A DNA stretch of 34,361 nt from Bacteroidia bacterium (GCA_009930445.1 RZYD01000004.1:1-34361); one strand, 5' to 3'. Shown: positions 1 through 7,960, counted from the first letter of the stretch. The notes: generated by a model not told the origin, from the sequence alone. Made by a program: numbers and translations.

Positions 1-99
1 GATAAGTGTTTGAAGAGCTAGTATTTATTTTATAATAGTTAGAACCATTACTGTCTGGGCTTTTAAATACAAAACAGTATTTATTACCAACAGTCAACG
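1..99. repeat. 99-bp terminal direct repeat (left copy)
   Basis: Bases 1-99 are identical to bases 34263-34361. The repeat lies inside the tail-fibre coding sequence. This is most simply the overlap left when a circular or circularly permuted genome is assembled, not a duplication in the virion. Confidence 0.95.
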
Positions 100-538
100 A
101 GACCCTGTTAAAATTAACTTTAAAAGGACTACCACCATTAAAAACTTCATCTTTATCTAGCTCAACACTATCTAAAACACTACCCGTTGGATTTTCACTA
201 GCGTCGGCATTATATACTTCTATTGTCAAATCGCTTGGAGTTCCTGTCCAAATAGTTATATAAAAAGTAGCACTCATTAAATATCCTTTAGTAGCCTTAA
301 AAGATTGTGAAACAATATCATCATCACGAATATCCCACTGAGCTCCTCCACTATTAGTTTGCGTTATTTCTTCCGTTTCTCCTGTTGGTTTCAAAATATC
401 ACCCCATTTTGTCAACGGACTAACACTTGTTCCACCAGTTAATAAGCCTGTTAATGATATACTATCAGGGTCAATACTACTTGCGTTCTCGGCCGGCCAT
501 TTATCCCCTGCGTTAAATTTATATTTTGATAAACTCAT
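1..538 (-). CDS. Tail fibre / receptor-binding protein, N-terminal part (gene continues at 34262 across the circular join)
   Basis: An ATG at 538 opens a frame that runs off the left edge. The first 99 bases recur at the right edge, and position 1 equals 34263, so the frame continues without interruption to the stop at 33190. The joined gene is 1,611 nt (536 aa). This part holds residues 1-179: a short N-terminal segment (MSLSKYKFNAGDKWP) that may attach to the baseplate, then the first of two beta-rich segments typical of carbohydrate-binding sandwiches (aromatic and Asn/Ser/Gly-rich strands such as YLMSATFYITIW). It lies 4 nt after the 78-aa gene and follows the hub and baseplate genes, as expected for a receptor-binding fibre. 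Tail-fibre identity is inferred from position, composition and the C-terminal signature in the other part. Confidence 0.8.
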   Translation of the reverse strand, partial: MSLSKYKFNAGDKWPAENASSIDPDSISLTGLLTGGTSVSPLTKWGDILKPTGETEEITQTNSGGAQWDIRDDDIVSQSFKATKGYLMSATFYITIWTGTPSDLTIEVYNADASENPTGSVLDSVELDKDEVFNGGSPFKVNFNRVSLTVGNKYCFVFKSPDSNGSNYYKINTSSSNTY

Positions 539-542
539 AAAT

Positions 543-779
543 TTATTTTAATTTCCTTTCTTTTAAAATGTTTCTAAATTTCTTTTTTATTTTTTTGTTG
601 TCTTTCAAAAAATGAAAGGGTGTATTAACTTTATTAAACTCCTCTTTTGTCCCATTATATTCAGCTCTAATAACTTTATGCTGAAAATTACACTCAGTCA
701 CAACTTGATAAGCCTCCAAGTCGTCAGCGACCTCAACCTCAACGATAACAATATTCTTTTTTTGTTTTTCTTTAACCAT
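543..779 (-). CDS. Hypothetical 78-aa protein
   Basis: I do not recognise this protein. The first half is acidic and predicts alpha/beta structure (IVIVEVEVADDLEAY). The C-terminus is strongly basic (KKIKKKFRNILKERKLK). It sits between a baseplate-type protein and the tail fibre, with only 4 nt before the fibre gene. Its start at 779 lies 8 nt downstream of a TATAAT box, so its transcript may be leaderless. A small tail or fibre accessory protein is possible from position alone. Confidence 0.6.
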   Translation of the reverse strand: MVKEKQKKNIVIVEVEVADDLEAYQVVTECNFQHKVIRAEYNGTKEEFNKVNTPFHFLKDNKKIKKKFRNILKERKLK

Positions 780-787
780 ATATCAAA

Positions 788-816
788 ATTATAACATTTT
801 TCTTAGACACTGGCAA
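788..816 (-). promoter_or_regulatory. Sigma70-type promoter before the 78-aa gene and tail fibre
   Basis: On the minus strand, TTGCCA (816-811), a 17-bp spacer and TATAAT (793-788). It overlaps the 3' end of the upstream baseplate gene. The expected transcription start is within a few bases of the ATG at 779. Confidence 0.6.
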
Positions 817-1483
817 AGGTATATTTACAACTAACCACGATCGCAGTAGAGGTATCTTTAGCCCAACTCAATCCTTTAAGGTAAGACCATAATTGACCAG
901 TATCAACAGTCCCAGTCCCGTCAATAGCATTACCAAACTCAGTAATAGTAACAGAGCCACTAGGTGGATATTCAGCCTCAGTCAAAAAAGCAGTCAAATA
1001 AGCGATATTAGATGAGGCAGTAGCACTAGCAATATCATTCCTATAAGTTTCAGTTTCTAAAGTAGTATCTGAGGCAGAGGCAGAGCCAGTAGTTCCAGTC
1101 CCGAATAACGCTTTATTGATTTCTCCTGTATAGGTGGTGTCACCAGTCAATAATCTAGTAAGAGCATTAAATCCAGCATTACAGATTACATTTTTGTGAA
1201 CATCAACATTAACCAACTTACCAAAATGATAATTATTAAACATATAATCACGAACTGCCAACATAAACTCTAATTTAGTCTTTTTCAATCTACGATTGAA
1301 AAACTTTCTAAACTTATTGACATAACTATCAAATTTAGTGAATTTATATTCCTCCACCATTTTATCGCATTTAGCGACTAGATTTTTATTTTCTATTTTT
1401 TGTTTTTCCGTTAATGTTTTCTGATCGTGAAATTTAGCAGTAATCTCACCAGTAACTTTAACTTTTTGGTTTAAATTTTTCAT
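803..1483 (-). CDS. Tail tip / baseplate structural protein (226 aa)
   Basis: Residues 1-90 are basic and helical. From about residue 97 the protein has the layout of tail-tip proteins that start with NAGFNALTRLLTG, then a Gly/Ser/Thr-rich linker (GTGTTGSASASDTTL), a conserved ETETYRN segment and an all-beta C-terminus ending in YTFASV. That pattern, an Asn-Ala-Gly turn followed by T-L-x-x-E-x-x-R, is common in small baseplate or fibre-attachment proteins. It lies between the hub (1494-2981) and the tail fibre, which fits this role. The exact family is not certain. Confidence 0.55.
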   Translation of the reverse strand: MKNLNQKVKVTGEITAKFHDQKTLTEKQKIENKNLVAKCDKMVEEYKFTKFDSYVNKFRKFFNRRLKKTKLEFMLAVRDYMFNNYHFGKLVNVDVHKNVICNAGFNALTRLLTGDTTYTGEINKALFGTGTTGSASASDTTLETETYRNDIASATASSNIAYLTAFLTEAEYPPSGSVTITEFGNAIDGTGTVDTGQLWSYLKGLSWAKDTSTAIVVSCKYTFASV

Positions 1484-1493
1484 ATTTTTATAA

Positions 1494-2981
1494 TTAACCT
1501 AAATAACTTCTATTTAACATAAACTCCCTTTTTTTATCTGTCTGTCCCGTAGGAGTATAAGGGCATAAAACAAAGTCAGGATGAACCCCAGCCCCAAAAG
1601 GGTCTTTTTGTAAGTCCTCAGTGACCTCAACATCTTGGTGGTCCTCTTTTTGGTCAAGAACCTCAACCTCCTCAGTAACCTGAACCCTCTGACTATCTAT
1701 ATAATATTTTTCTAATACTTCATCCTCATTCAATTCTAAATTATCATTACTCAATAATTTATCTTGTAAAAACTGAATAATCCCCATAGTTTGAGTAGTA
1801 GCTAATTCCACAGTCCACTCTCCCTTTGTCCGAGTAATCATTTTTAAAGCTACCCTTTGGATAATGAACTGGTCAGCAATTCCCAAATCTGTCAAATTTA
1901 TTGATAAAGTTTGTCCTGATTTTAACCCACTCTCATAAGTTCTAAAAGAACCCTCCCGAACTGACTGAGCATAGCTTTCTAATTGAGCCTGTGCGTAAAG
2001 CTGTGCGTCCTCAGAACTTTTTAAGTCCTTATTGACCTTAGAGAACTCATATCTCCCAAATTGACTTATAGAGCCTAAATCCTCAATCTGAACGATTATA
2101 GGTATCTCAGGGTATCCAGTAATAACAATCGGATGAGTATCGGTAGGGGCAGTCCCAAATCTTATATATTTCTGATTATAATTCCAATAACAATCATAGC
2201 CAGTAGTATCTAAATTCTCAACCCCAACCGTAACAGGCGAACCATTAACAGTAACTATAGGCAACTCAGCAAATTTATAATCTGTATTAAAAGCAGTAGT
2301 AGTCCCGTCCCCTGTGTGGTTTTTATCACGAGTATTAGTAGCAACTTTATCAGCCCCCCTGATAGTGACAACATTTCTCAACTGACTTAAATCACTATTC
2401 AAATCTAAACTATTACCAATTATATAATCACTATCATCAGAAATATTAAAAGGTGAAGCCTCAGAGTTTTTAGCAATAAAGTGAATATCACTATCATAAT
2501 CAATATACCAAATATAATTAGTCAATTTGGCTAGATCGTTCAAGCACTGAGTAACGGTCTTTTTATTGAAAACAATTCTAGTAATCTCTATATCACAATC
2601 AACATTAGTAATCGTGACCCCTGACAAATAATTAGTATTGATATAATCAATTATGTCATTCACAGTTTCCTCATCAAAACTTTCGGTAACAATCACTCTA
2701 TCTAATTTTAAGGTTTCATCTTTTACGGTGACCTGATAATAAGCAATATCAGCCTCAAAATAATTCCTTACCCTGATTATAGTCCCACTAAATATTTTAT
2801 CTGAGCCGTCAGTAGCGACCACACTATCACCAATAGCAGGTTTATAACTCTGACCTGTATATGTTTTTATTATAAAAGAGCAGGTGTTAGGTTGCTGATT
2901 AACATTATCCTCATATCTAAAACTACCCCACTCAACCAAACTGGACTTATCAACTCCTCCGATTGTAACTGTGATGTTCAT
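1494..2981 (-). CDS. Baseplate hub / tail-tip protein (gp27-like)
   Basis: 495 aa. The N-terminus (MNITVTIGGVDKSSLVEWGS) opens a beta-barrel region with Y-x-P-x-G-D-x-V and IFSGTI motifs, as in hub domains of the gp27/gpD fold. Residues 95-200 carry a helix-strand region (TVTQCLNDLAKLTNYIWYID, then IHFIAK) typical of the same family. A later segment around residues 325-400 has another beta-domain with an ALKMITRTKGEWTVEL motif. The C-terminal 70 residues are acidic and Val/Glu-rich (VEVTEDLQKDPFGAG). It begins 1 nt after the tape-measure stop, the standard place for the distal-tail or hub gene. I see no peptidase motif. Confidence 0.75.
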   Translation of the reverse strand: MNITVTIGGVDKSSLVEWGSFRYEDNVNQQPNTCSFIIKTYTGQSYKPAIGDSVVATDGSDKIFSGTIIRVRNYFEADIAYYQVTVKDETLKLDRVIVTESFDEETVNDIIDYINTNYLSGVTITNVDCDIEITRIVFNKKTVTQCLNDLAKLTNYIWYIDYDSDIHFIAKNSEASPFNISDDSDYIIGNSLDLNSDLSQLRNVVTIRGADKVATNTRDKNHTGDGTTTAFNTDYKFAELPIVTVNGSPVTVGVENLDTTGYDCYWNYNQKYIRFGTAPTDTHPIVITGYPEIPIIVQIEDLGSISQFGRYEFSKVNKDLKSSEDAQLYAQAQLESYAQSVREGSFRTYESGLKSGQTLSINLTDLGIADQFIIQRVALKMITRTKGEWTVELATTQTMGIIQFLQDKLLSNDNLELNEDEVLEKYYIDSQRVQVTEEVEVLDQKEDHQDVEVTEDLQKDPFGAGVHPDFVLCPYTPTGQTDKKREFMLNRSYLG

Positions 2982-2982
2982 A

Positions 2983-5067
2983 CTATAAATTATTAGCTAG
3001 TTGTAGTTTATTTATAATTTGATTACCGATTTTTTCTCCTGCCTCATTATCAAGCAAAGTATTCCCAGTAATATTTATCTCAATAGCCCTCACCTGAGAT
3101 GAAGTTTCAGCAACTCTCCTATTTATATCAGCGACACTAATCTGACCAGTAGTCAAACCTTTCTTTGAGTTTTGAATAGCTTTAGCTAACTGATTATATT
3201 TTTCAATTTCTCTATTTATACTCTCAGCAGTAGCTAACTCACTCTCAGCAAGAAAAGCCTGATAATTTTTTAGTCCTTGTTCTTGATAGGCTTTAATCTC
3301 AGCATATTTAGCAACTTCTAAAGCTAACTCTTTTTGTAGAGCATTATACTTAGACTGATATTCCTCCTCTATCGCCATTCTCTTTAAATTCAAATCCTCC
3401 ACAGTTCTCTCAAACTCTGTTAGACTGGCTCTCCTACGAGCCTCAGCGACCTCATTATGATAAGCCAACTCAATAGACTTCTTTTCAGCCAAGACAGCTT
3501 TTTCTCTTTCTAATTCTGAGAATAACTGGTCTTTATGGTCTTGGTCTTTCTCTGACTGCCATTGAGCCTGTAAATCAGCGACTTTCTGCTCTTGTTCTAC
3601 ATAAGCCTCAGCGAAGTCATTTCTAATCCCTAGAGTATCTTTAGCATATCCAGTATTTAACTCTTTCATTTTATCTGTAATCTCAACTATTTTACTACCG
3701 ACATCATTAAGAGCCTCCATACTTTTCTCTCCAAAGTCCTCTAGTGTTTCACCGAATTTTTTAAATTGTTCTGTGGCTTTCTTTCCGTCCTCAGTAGCCT
3801 CATCAAATCCCTGAGATAAACCACTTAAAGCATTATTATATTCTCCTAACTGAGTTGTAGCCCCTGGCATACCCTCCATAGCAACGAACTCATTAAAAGT
3901 ATCAACTACTTTCTGCCAAGAACCAGCAACATAATCAGAAGTCCCCGAACTATTGGTCCCAAAATTTTTCATCTCTAAAGTGACATTAGAGAACATATCT
4001 GTGAACATAGTGCTAATTTCCTCTTTAGCACCACTAAAATCACCTGTGATAGCTTTTCCAATAGATGAAAAAACACTCATCAAGTTTTTACCAAAATCTT
4101 TAAATAAATTTATTCCGTCCTTAACGAAAGCGACCATTACCTTAGACACATCATACATAGTCATACCGAACCCGATAAAGGTATCAATAATAGCTCTCAA
4201 AGACTGCCATAGCAACTTAAAGAACTGAACAACCCCGTAGATCGTCTTTCCGACATAATTAAAGCCCTCAGCGTCAGCTCTGAGCCAATCAGCAAGTTTT
4301 ATCAACTCATCTACAAGCAGACCTCCCCAAGTGATGAGCATATTTCCTTGCGTTCTTAAAAATATATTTATACTATCTTTTAAATTTGAAATCTTACCTA
4401 GAAAAGTCCCTGATTGTTTATCCATTAAATCAAAGAACTTACCTCCCTCACCTGACATAGTTTGAAAGGCTTTCTCAACCTCAGGAAATCCAATCTTACC
4501 CTCACTAACCATATCCTTAATAGCTTTCTCACTTACATTCAAATTCTTAGCTAACTCAGATATAAGAGGCACACCTGCCCTGACGAAATCTCTTAATTCA
4601 ACACCAGTCAAAACAGTTTGACTTTTAACCTGACCATAGTTATAAGCTAGTCTATTCAAATCTACACTTAGACCAGCACTAACATCACCCAACGCTTTCA
4701 TAGTAGGTATAACGCTATTAGCCTCAATACCCATAGCTAAAAGCTGTTTAGCACTCTGCTCAATACCAACTAATTCAAAAGGTGTCTTAGACGCAAAATC
4801 AGCCAAATCTCTTAACATAAGATTGGCTTGTTCAGCACTTCCCAACATAGTAGTAAAGGCAATCTGTGTCTGCTCAAACTTTCCAGCTAAGTCTATCATC
4901 TTTCTACCGAGAGCAACTACTCCCATAGTTCCCCCCAAGATCGCACCTAATTTTAAAGCGGTAGAGCCTAAACCACCCATACCGCTTTTTACCTTGTTTA
5001 AATTGGCAGTAGCCTCATCTTTTGCCTTGATAACTATTGATAAATTTTTTTTATTTTCACCTAGCAT
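2983..5067 (-). CDS. Tape measure protein
   Basis: 694 aa. It sets tail length; a 694-residue helix implies a tail of very roughly 100 nm. Residues 15-60 carry the characteristic KAKDEATANLNKVKSGM start and a Gly/Ala-rich hydrophobic stretch. Residues 65-245 match the conserved tape-measure N-terminal domain (FEQTQIAFTTMLGSAEQA, FASKTPFEL, MKALGDVSAGL, ELRDFVRAGVPLI). Hydrophobic segments lie around residues 245-330. The C-terminal third (about 470-640) is a long coiled coil rich in Glu, Lys and Ala. It starts 3 nt after the stop of the frameshifted tail-chaperone extension. The gene is one of the longest in the genome, as usual. Confidence 0.95.
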   Translation of the reverse strand: MLGENKKNLSIVIKAKDEATANLNKVKSGMGGLGSTALKLGAILGGTMGVVALGRKMIDLAGKFEQTQIAFTTMLGSAEQANLMLRDLADFASKTPFELVGIEQSAKQLLAMGIEANSVIPTMKALGDVSAGLSVDLNRLAYNYGQVKSQTVLTGVELRDFVRAGVPLISELAKNLNVSEKAIKDMVSEGKIGFPEVEKAFQTMSGEGGKFFDLMDKQSGTFLGKISNLKDSINIFLRTQGNMLITWGGLLVDELIKLADWLRADAEGFNYVGKTIYGVVQFFKLLWQSLRAIIDTFIGFGMTMYDVSKVMVAFVKDGINLFKDFGKNLMSVFSSIGKAITGDFSGAKEEISTMFTDMFSNVTLEMKNFGTNSSGTSDYVAGSWQKVVDTFNEFVAMEGMPGATTQLGEYNNALSGLSQGFDEATEDGKKATEQFKKFGETLEDFGEKSMEALNDVGSKIVEITDKMKELNTGYAKDTLGIRNDFAEAYVEQEQKVADLQAQWQSEKDQDHKDQLFSELEREKAVLAEKKSIELAYHNEVAEARRRASLTEFERTVEDLNLKRMAIEEEYQSKYNALQKELALEVAKYAEIKAYQEQGLKNYQAFLAESELATAESINREIEKYNQLAKAIQNSKKGLTTGQISVADINRRVAETSSQVRAIEINITGNTLLDNEAGEKIGNQIINKLQLANNL

Positions 5068-5070
5068 AAT

Positions 5071-5283
5071 TTATTTATTCTTGTTAGCCTCTAGACGAGC
5101 TTTCTTACTCTCCATTTCAATAAACTTGATAAATACTTCAATCGTATAACTATCCTGTTTATCTAATTGGTCAGGCGTCCAGCCGAACCTATCACAGAGG
5201 GCAAAGTCAATATACTCATCAGGGACTTCTTTATCATTACCGACAAGATAAGCACCAATATAATCATCTATCCTATCACTTAT
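5071..5283 (-). CDS. -1 frameshift extension of the tail assembly chaperone (gpT-like half)
   Basis: In the -1 frame relative to the preceding chaperone gene, an open frame starts at the A10 run and runs 70 codons to a TAA at 5071-5073, 3 nt before the tape-measure ATG. The reading begins ISDRIDDYIGAYLVGN, includes DFALCDRFGWTPDQL and ends in a charged helix (MESKKARLEANKNK). It has no start of its own at its 5' end. This is the classic gpG/gpGT arrangement: most ribosomes stop after gpG and a minority slip to make a 174-aa fusion that binds the tape measure. The frameshift is inferred from architecture and the slippery run, not demonstrated. Confidence 0.85.
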   Translation of the reverse strand: MSDRIDDYIGAYLVGNDKEVPDEYIDFALCDRFGWTPDQLDKQDSYTIEVFIKFIEMESKKARLEANKNK

Positions 5284-5594
5284 TTTTTTTTTGTCATTTC
5301 GTCAATAGCTTTGATGATTAACTCACAATCCTCATCTTTCATATTGTCAAAGGTTTCTTTACTAACTGGCATTTCTTTTTCGTTAATAACCAGTTTTTCC
5401 ACCATACCAATTAAAGCAACATCATTAGCATTATCCATATTGGCAATACTAATTCCGTCAAAGGTTTGGCGACTATCTTTGACATCCATTTTCCCCTCCA
5501 CATTTTCATATAGAGTAGCCTTGATTTTTTTCTTTAGTCCTCTAGTGACGAAAGGTTTTAGAACGGCATATCCGTTTGAAAATTTAATCTCCAT
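5280..5594 (-). CDS. Tail assembly chaperone (gpG-like)
   Basis: 104 aa, beta-rich N-terminus (MEIKFSNGYAVLKPF) and helical acidic C-terminus ending EMTKKK. It sits between the tail tube gene and the tape measure, which is the fixed position of gpG-type chaperones in siphoviruses. The last codons are AAA AAA AAA TAA within an A10 run, a site where a -1 shift bypasses the stop and fuses this protein to the 70-residue extension encoded at 5071-5283. The chaperone coats the tape measure during tail assembly and is not expected in the virion. Confidence 0.8.
   Translation of the reverse strand: MEIKFSNGYAVLKPFVTRGLKKKIKATLYENVEGKMDVKDSRQTFDGISIANMDNANDVALIGMVEKLVINEKEMPVSKETFDNMKDEDCELIIKAIDEMTKKK
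5283..5292 (-). promoter_or_regulatory. Slippery A10 run, programmed -1 ribosomal frameshift site
   Basis: On the minus strand, ACA is followed by nine further A residues and then TAA, so A-AAA-AAA heptamers are available. A -1 slip changes the next codon from the TAA stop to ATA and opens 70 more codons. I did not identify a clear stimulatory structure downstream. Confidence 0.8.
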
Positions 5595-5610
5595 AAGATT
5601 TTAATTTAAG

Positions 5611-5634
5611 GGGGTGAGTGGTAAAACCCACCCC
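5611..5634 (-). other. Hairpin between tail tube and chaperone genes
   Basis: GGGGTG (5611-5616) can pair with CACCCC (5629-5634), and GGT (5620-5622) with ACC (5626-5628), leaving a 3-nt bulge. On the transcript it follows the tube-protein stop and is not followed by a U-run, so it could be a weak attenuator or an mRNA-stabilising stem. It is not a canonical terminator. Confidence 0.4.
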
Positions 5635-5644
5635 TATTTATTAT

Positions 5645-6619
5645 TTAGTAACTTGATTTTTCGTTAGTCAATACAGCCTCAGCACTCTTACTATCAGTTA
5701 AGCTATAAAAACCTTTAAAGGCAACAACCATTTTAACCAACTCATTATTATCTCCACTCTCAACAGGGTCGCTAAATTTAACTTTAGCTAGGTCAATTAC
5801 CAACTTAGGGTTTGAAGTAGCCCCGATAGTAACATCAGTATTGGTCAACTCAACTCTCATAGCCTTACTATCTCCGTCTAAAGCATAATCTCTCATATAT
5901 AGACTAGAGAAATATAATTCTACACTACCCTCAACAGCAACCTGCTTAACCAAGAAATCACTTGGTCCGTCATTATTCAATATATCCTTATCCTCAATAT
6001 TCTTATTGATAGTTAAGGAGATATTACGGGCGTCAATAGCAGTAGCACTATCAATCCCTGAATAATTGGCGGCTAACTTCACAGCAATATTCTTAGCCAT
6101 AAAGTAATTTTCAGCAACATAGCTAGGAGAGTTAGATGAGCTTTCGCCTTTCTTACCTCTTAACTGAGCCTCAAACTTTACATAGTCATTAACAGACGCG
6201 TCAATCTTTAAACTCTCAATTACTGAGTTAGGATAAGACACTTGTTCAAGATCGCCTCTCTTTTTCTCAATAGTAAAGGTAGGATGTTCAGCACTCTGTA
6301 AAACTGAGAAAGTGTGTTCATAAACACCACTATCACCAGTTTCACTTGAACTAACAGAACCGAAAGCACCTAATAAGAAAAACCCAAAACTTTGGTCAAA
6401 GATTTCACCAGCGACCACACCTGAGGCGAACTTCTTACTAATTACTTGGTCCTCACTATCCTGAATAACACCCATAGACCTCTCAGTAGCGATTACATCT
6501 ATCTTTTCGCTTATATCCTCATTCAAAGGTTTAAGCCAAAAAGCAGGGGTGACCTTAGTTCCTCTTGTGGTTTCTTTGCCAATACCGATATTAAATTTTC
6601 TTTTTAAAATTTCACTCAT
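5645..6619 (-). CDS. Major tail tube protein
   Basis: 324 aa, mostly beta-structure. The N-terminus (RKFNIGIGKETTRGTKVTPAFWLKPL) and the following FASGVVAGEIFDQSFGFFLLGAFG segment match the tube proteins with an N-terminal E-T-x-x-G-T motif seen in HK97-like and related siphoviruses. It lies between the tail terminator/completion genes and the chaperone, as expected for the tube subunit. An internal promoter in the preceding gene (6734-6762) and the downstream hairpin would suit a highly expressed structural gene. Confidence 0.85.
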   Translation of the reverse strand: MSEILKRKFNIGIGKETTRGTKVTPAFWLKPLNEDISEKIDVIATERSMGVIQDSEDQVISKKFASGVVAGEIFDQSFGFFLLGAFGSVSSSETGDSGVYEHTFSVLQSAEHPTFTIEKKRGDLEQVSYPNSVIESLKIDASVNDYVKFEAQLRGKKGESSSNSPSYVAENYFMAKNIAVKLAANYSGIDSATAIDARNISLTINKNIEDKDILNNDGPSDFLVKQVAVEGSVELYFSSLYMRDYALDGDSKAMRVELTNTDVTIGATSNPKLVIDLAKVKFSDPVESGDNNELVKMVVAFKGFYSLTDSKSAEAVLTNEKSSY

Positions 6620-6627
6620 ATAATTAT

Positions 6628-6810
6628 TTATTTATTTAATAATTCTTTAAGTTTTTTGTTAGCCTCTTTAGGAGAACTAGCTTTCACGGTAACCCCGTGT
6701 TCAGGAAAGCAGTAATCTCTTTCCTTTGTTTCTATTATAGCACGATTGCTATTTCTTGTCATCTTTTTTTCGGGACTTAATGACTTGTCCTCAGTTTTTT
6801 TAATAGCCAT
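6628..6810 (-). CDS. Hypothetical 60-aa basic protein
   Basis: I prefer the ATG at 6810 (MAIKKTEDKSLSP), which removes a short overlap with the upstream gene; an ATG at 6855 would add 15 hydrophobic residues (MINSPLYITNLILIY). The body has a small beta-type motif (YCFPEHGVTVKASSPKEANK) that looks like the C-terminal part of small head-tail or 'GD/ASS' proteins, and a Lys/Leu-rich end. It sits between the HNH-like 74-aa gene and the tube protein. Function unknown. Confidence 0.55.
   Translation of the reverse strand: MAIKKTEDKSLSPEKKMTRNSNRAIIETKERDYCFPEHGVTVKASSPKEANKKLKELLNK
6734..6762 (-). promoter_or_regulatory. Possible internal extended -10 promoter ahead of the tail tube gene
   Basis: Minus strand: ATGACA (6762-6757), 17-bp spacer, TGCTATAAT with TATAAT at 6739-6734. 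The TG-n-TATAAT form is a perfect extended -10. It lies inside a coding sequence about 115 nt upstream of the tube-protein start, so it could be fortuitous, although all six -10 bases and five of the six -35 bases match consensus. Confidence 0.4.
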
Positions 6811-6839
6811 ATAAATTAGGATTAAATTTGTTATGTAAA

Positions 6840-6858
6840 GGGGCGAGTTAATCACCCC
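6840..6858 (-). other. Stable hairpin at the stop codon of the 74-aa gene
   Basis: GGGGCGA (6840-6846) pairs with TCACCCC (6852-6858) around a 5-nt loop, giving a 7-bp stem with one G-T pair. The stop codon of the upstream gene is inside the hairpin. There is no U-run after it on the transcript, so it is unlikely to be a full terminator. It could separate translation of neighbouring genes or protect mRNA ends. Confidence 0.4.
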
Positions 6859-7072
6859 TATTTTGAGTTATATCTATCTGATATATATCAGCCCAAAAGG
6901 TCTTATTAAGAAATCTAACAATCTCTTTCGGGGTCATATTACCAAATAGAGAGTGATAAAGGTTGTGCTGTTTTTCAGCTACCTTACAGACATTTAACAC
7001 TCCTTTTCCCTCTAGTCTGCTCTGAGGGATGATGTGATGTTTCGTTTTCTTATTCTGATTTTTTCTTTTCAC
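6848..7072 (-). CDS. Small HNH-like protein (74 aa)
   Basis: The sequence KHHIIPQSR at residues 11-19, then N at residue 27 and KQHNLYHSLFGN (34-45), gives the H-H...N...H pattern of compact HNH/His-Me finger domains, without zinc-binding CxxC pairs. The remainder, TPKEIVRFLNKTFW, is a conserved-looking helical tail. At 74 aa it is shorter than typical HNH nucleases (100 aa or more). It may be a minimal nuclease, or a domain retained for DNA binding. It lies inside the tail operon next to the tail terminator, and some HK97-like phages need an HNH protein for packaging, although those genes sit near TerL. Confidence 0.55.
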   Translation of the reverse strand: MKRKNQNKKTKHHIIPQSRLEGKGVLNVCKVAEKQHNLYHSLFGNMTPKEIVRFLNKTFWADIYQIDITQNRGD

Positions 7073-7098
7073 TTATCCCTCCTTTTTTTAATGAACAA

Positions 7099-7509
7099 TT
7101 ATGTTAGTTGTTTTAACTTTTTACATTCAAGGGTAACCTCTAACACTCTCATCATTAACTCTCTATCCTCCCACATAAAAGCCGAACTCATACTCACATC
7201 ATCACACACACCCCCAAGGGTATCATCCTCATCAAACGCATTATCAATAGTATCAGCCAAAGTATTCAATAAATCCTCACCTTGCTCTTGACCTCTAGCG
7301 TCCTCATTAACTTCCTGATAAATACGAACCCTAAAATTATAAGTCTTATTTATGGTTTTTACACTCTCACGAGTTTTAGTATTCTCCGACCCTAAAATTA
7401 CAGCGACAGGATATTCCTCAAAACTTCCTTTATTATATTTATAGACTTCTTTTATTCCGTCTATCGCTTTTAATTTATTGTAGATCGCAGTAATCAAAGT
7501 TTGCCTCAT
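7099..7509 (-). CDS. Tail terminator / tail completion protein (gpU-like)
   Basis: 136 aa with the alpha-beta pattern of minor tail or tail-terminator proteins: MRQTLITAIYNKLKAIDGIKEVY, then PVAVILGSENT, a beta-strand with RVRIYQEV, and a D-N-A-F-D-E helix (TLADTIDNAFDEDD). It overlaps the preceding HK97 gp10-like gene by 4 nt and precedes the tube-protein block, which is where the terminator gene belongs. It would form the ring that caps the tail tube and joins it to the head. Confidence 0.7.
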   Translation of the reverse strand: MRQTLITAIYNKLKAIDGIKEVYKYNKGSFEEYPVAVILGSENTKTRESVKTINKTYNFRVRIYQEVNEDARGQEQGEDLLNTLADTIDNAFDEDDTLGGVCDDVSMSSAFMWEDRELMMRVLEVTLECKKLKQLT

Positions 7510-7958
7510 ATTTTTTTTACAATATTTTTTAACACATTATTGAAAATAGTATTTATCGGACTAGCTACGATATTGGCAGTCCTCTCAACAAAGGGATTAG
7601 CTTTTTGACCTTTGACTTTTTTAGTAAAAATCATTTTCCCTCCGACCTTGAAAGCCAATACTTTAGCATTAACTGGTCTAATATAATCATTCCTTTTTCC
7701 ATAAATACCAGTCCCCTCGTGAACATAACCAGCATATTCTCTAGTAGGGTAAATTTTTACACTAATCGGGGCATAATCCATAGCAATAGTTCTCCTTAAC
7801 AATCCAGTCTTTCCGACAGGGGCTTCTTTTTTTTCAGTTCTCAAAACAACCTTACCAGCTTCTTTAACCCCTTTAATCAATTCTGAACTAACCAATAGAG
7901 GGGCACGAGTAAAGGCTTCTTGTATTTCTTTTAAATTTTCAACCTCTATTGAATACAT
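7506..7958 (-). CDS. HK97 gp10-like tail completion protein
   Basis: 150 aa. It shows the gp10 family layout: MYSIEVENLKEIQEAFTRAP, then VVLRTEKKEAPVGKTGLLRRTI (the APVxTGxLRxS-like motif typical of the family), then YAGYVHEGTGIYGKRN and the PFVERT motif near residue 122. It follows the connector genes and overlaps the tail terminator by 4 nt. Expected role: head-tail joining or tail completion. Confidence 0.85.
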   Translation of the reverse strand: MYSIEVENLKEIQEAFTRAPLLVSSELIKGVKEAGKVVLRTEKKEAPVGKTGLLRRTIAMDYAPISVKIYPTREYAGYVHEGTGIYGKRNDYIRPVNAKVLAFKVGGKMIFTKKVKGQKANPFVERTANIVASPINTIFNNVLKNIVKKI

Positions 7959-7960
7959 AT

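Noticed and set aside
1..99. The 99-bp repeat as a genuine fixed terminal repeat used in packaging
   Set aside because: It lies within an uninterrupted coding sequence and has the look of assembly overlap; there is no sequence feature of a cos or pac site.
3953..5604. Several plus-strand open frames over the tape measure and chaperone region, and similar ones elsewhere
   Set aside because: They lie opposite strong minus-strand genes, have biased Ser/Leu/Phe composition from antisense Lys/Glu codons and show no domain.
5611..5634. Hairpin after the tail tube gene as an intrinsic terminator
   Set aside because: No U-run follows it on the transcript and downstream tail genes need transcription through it.
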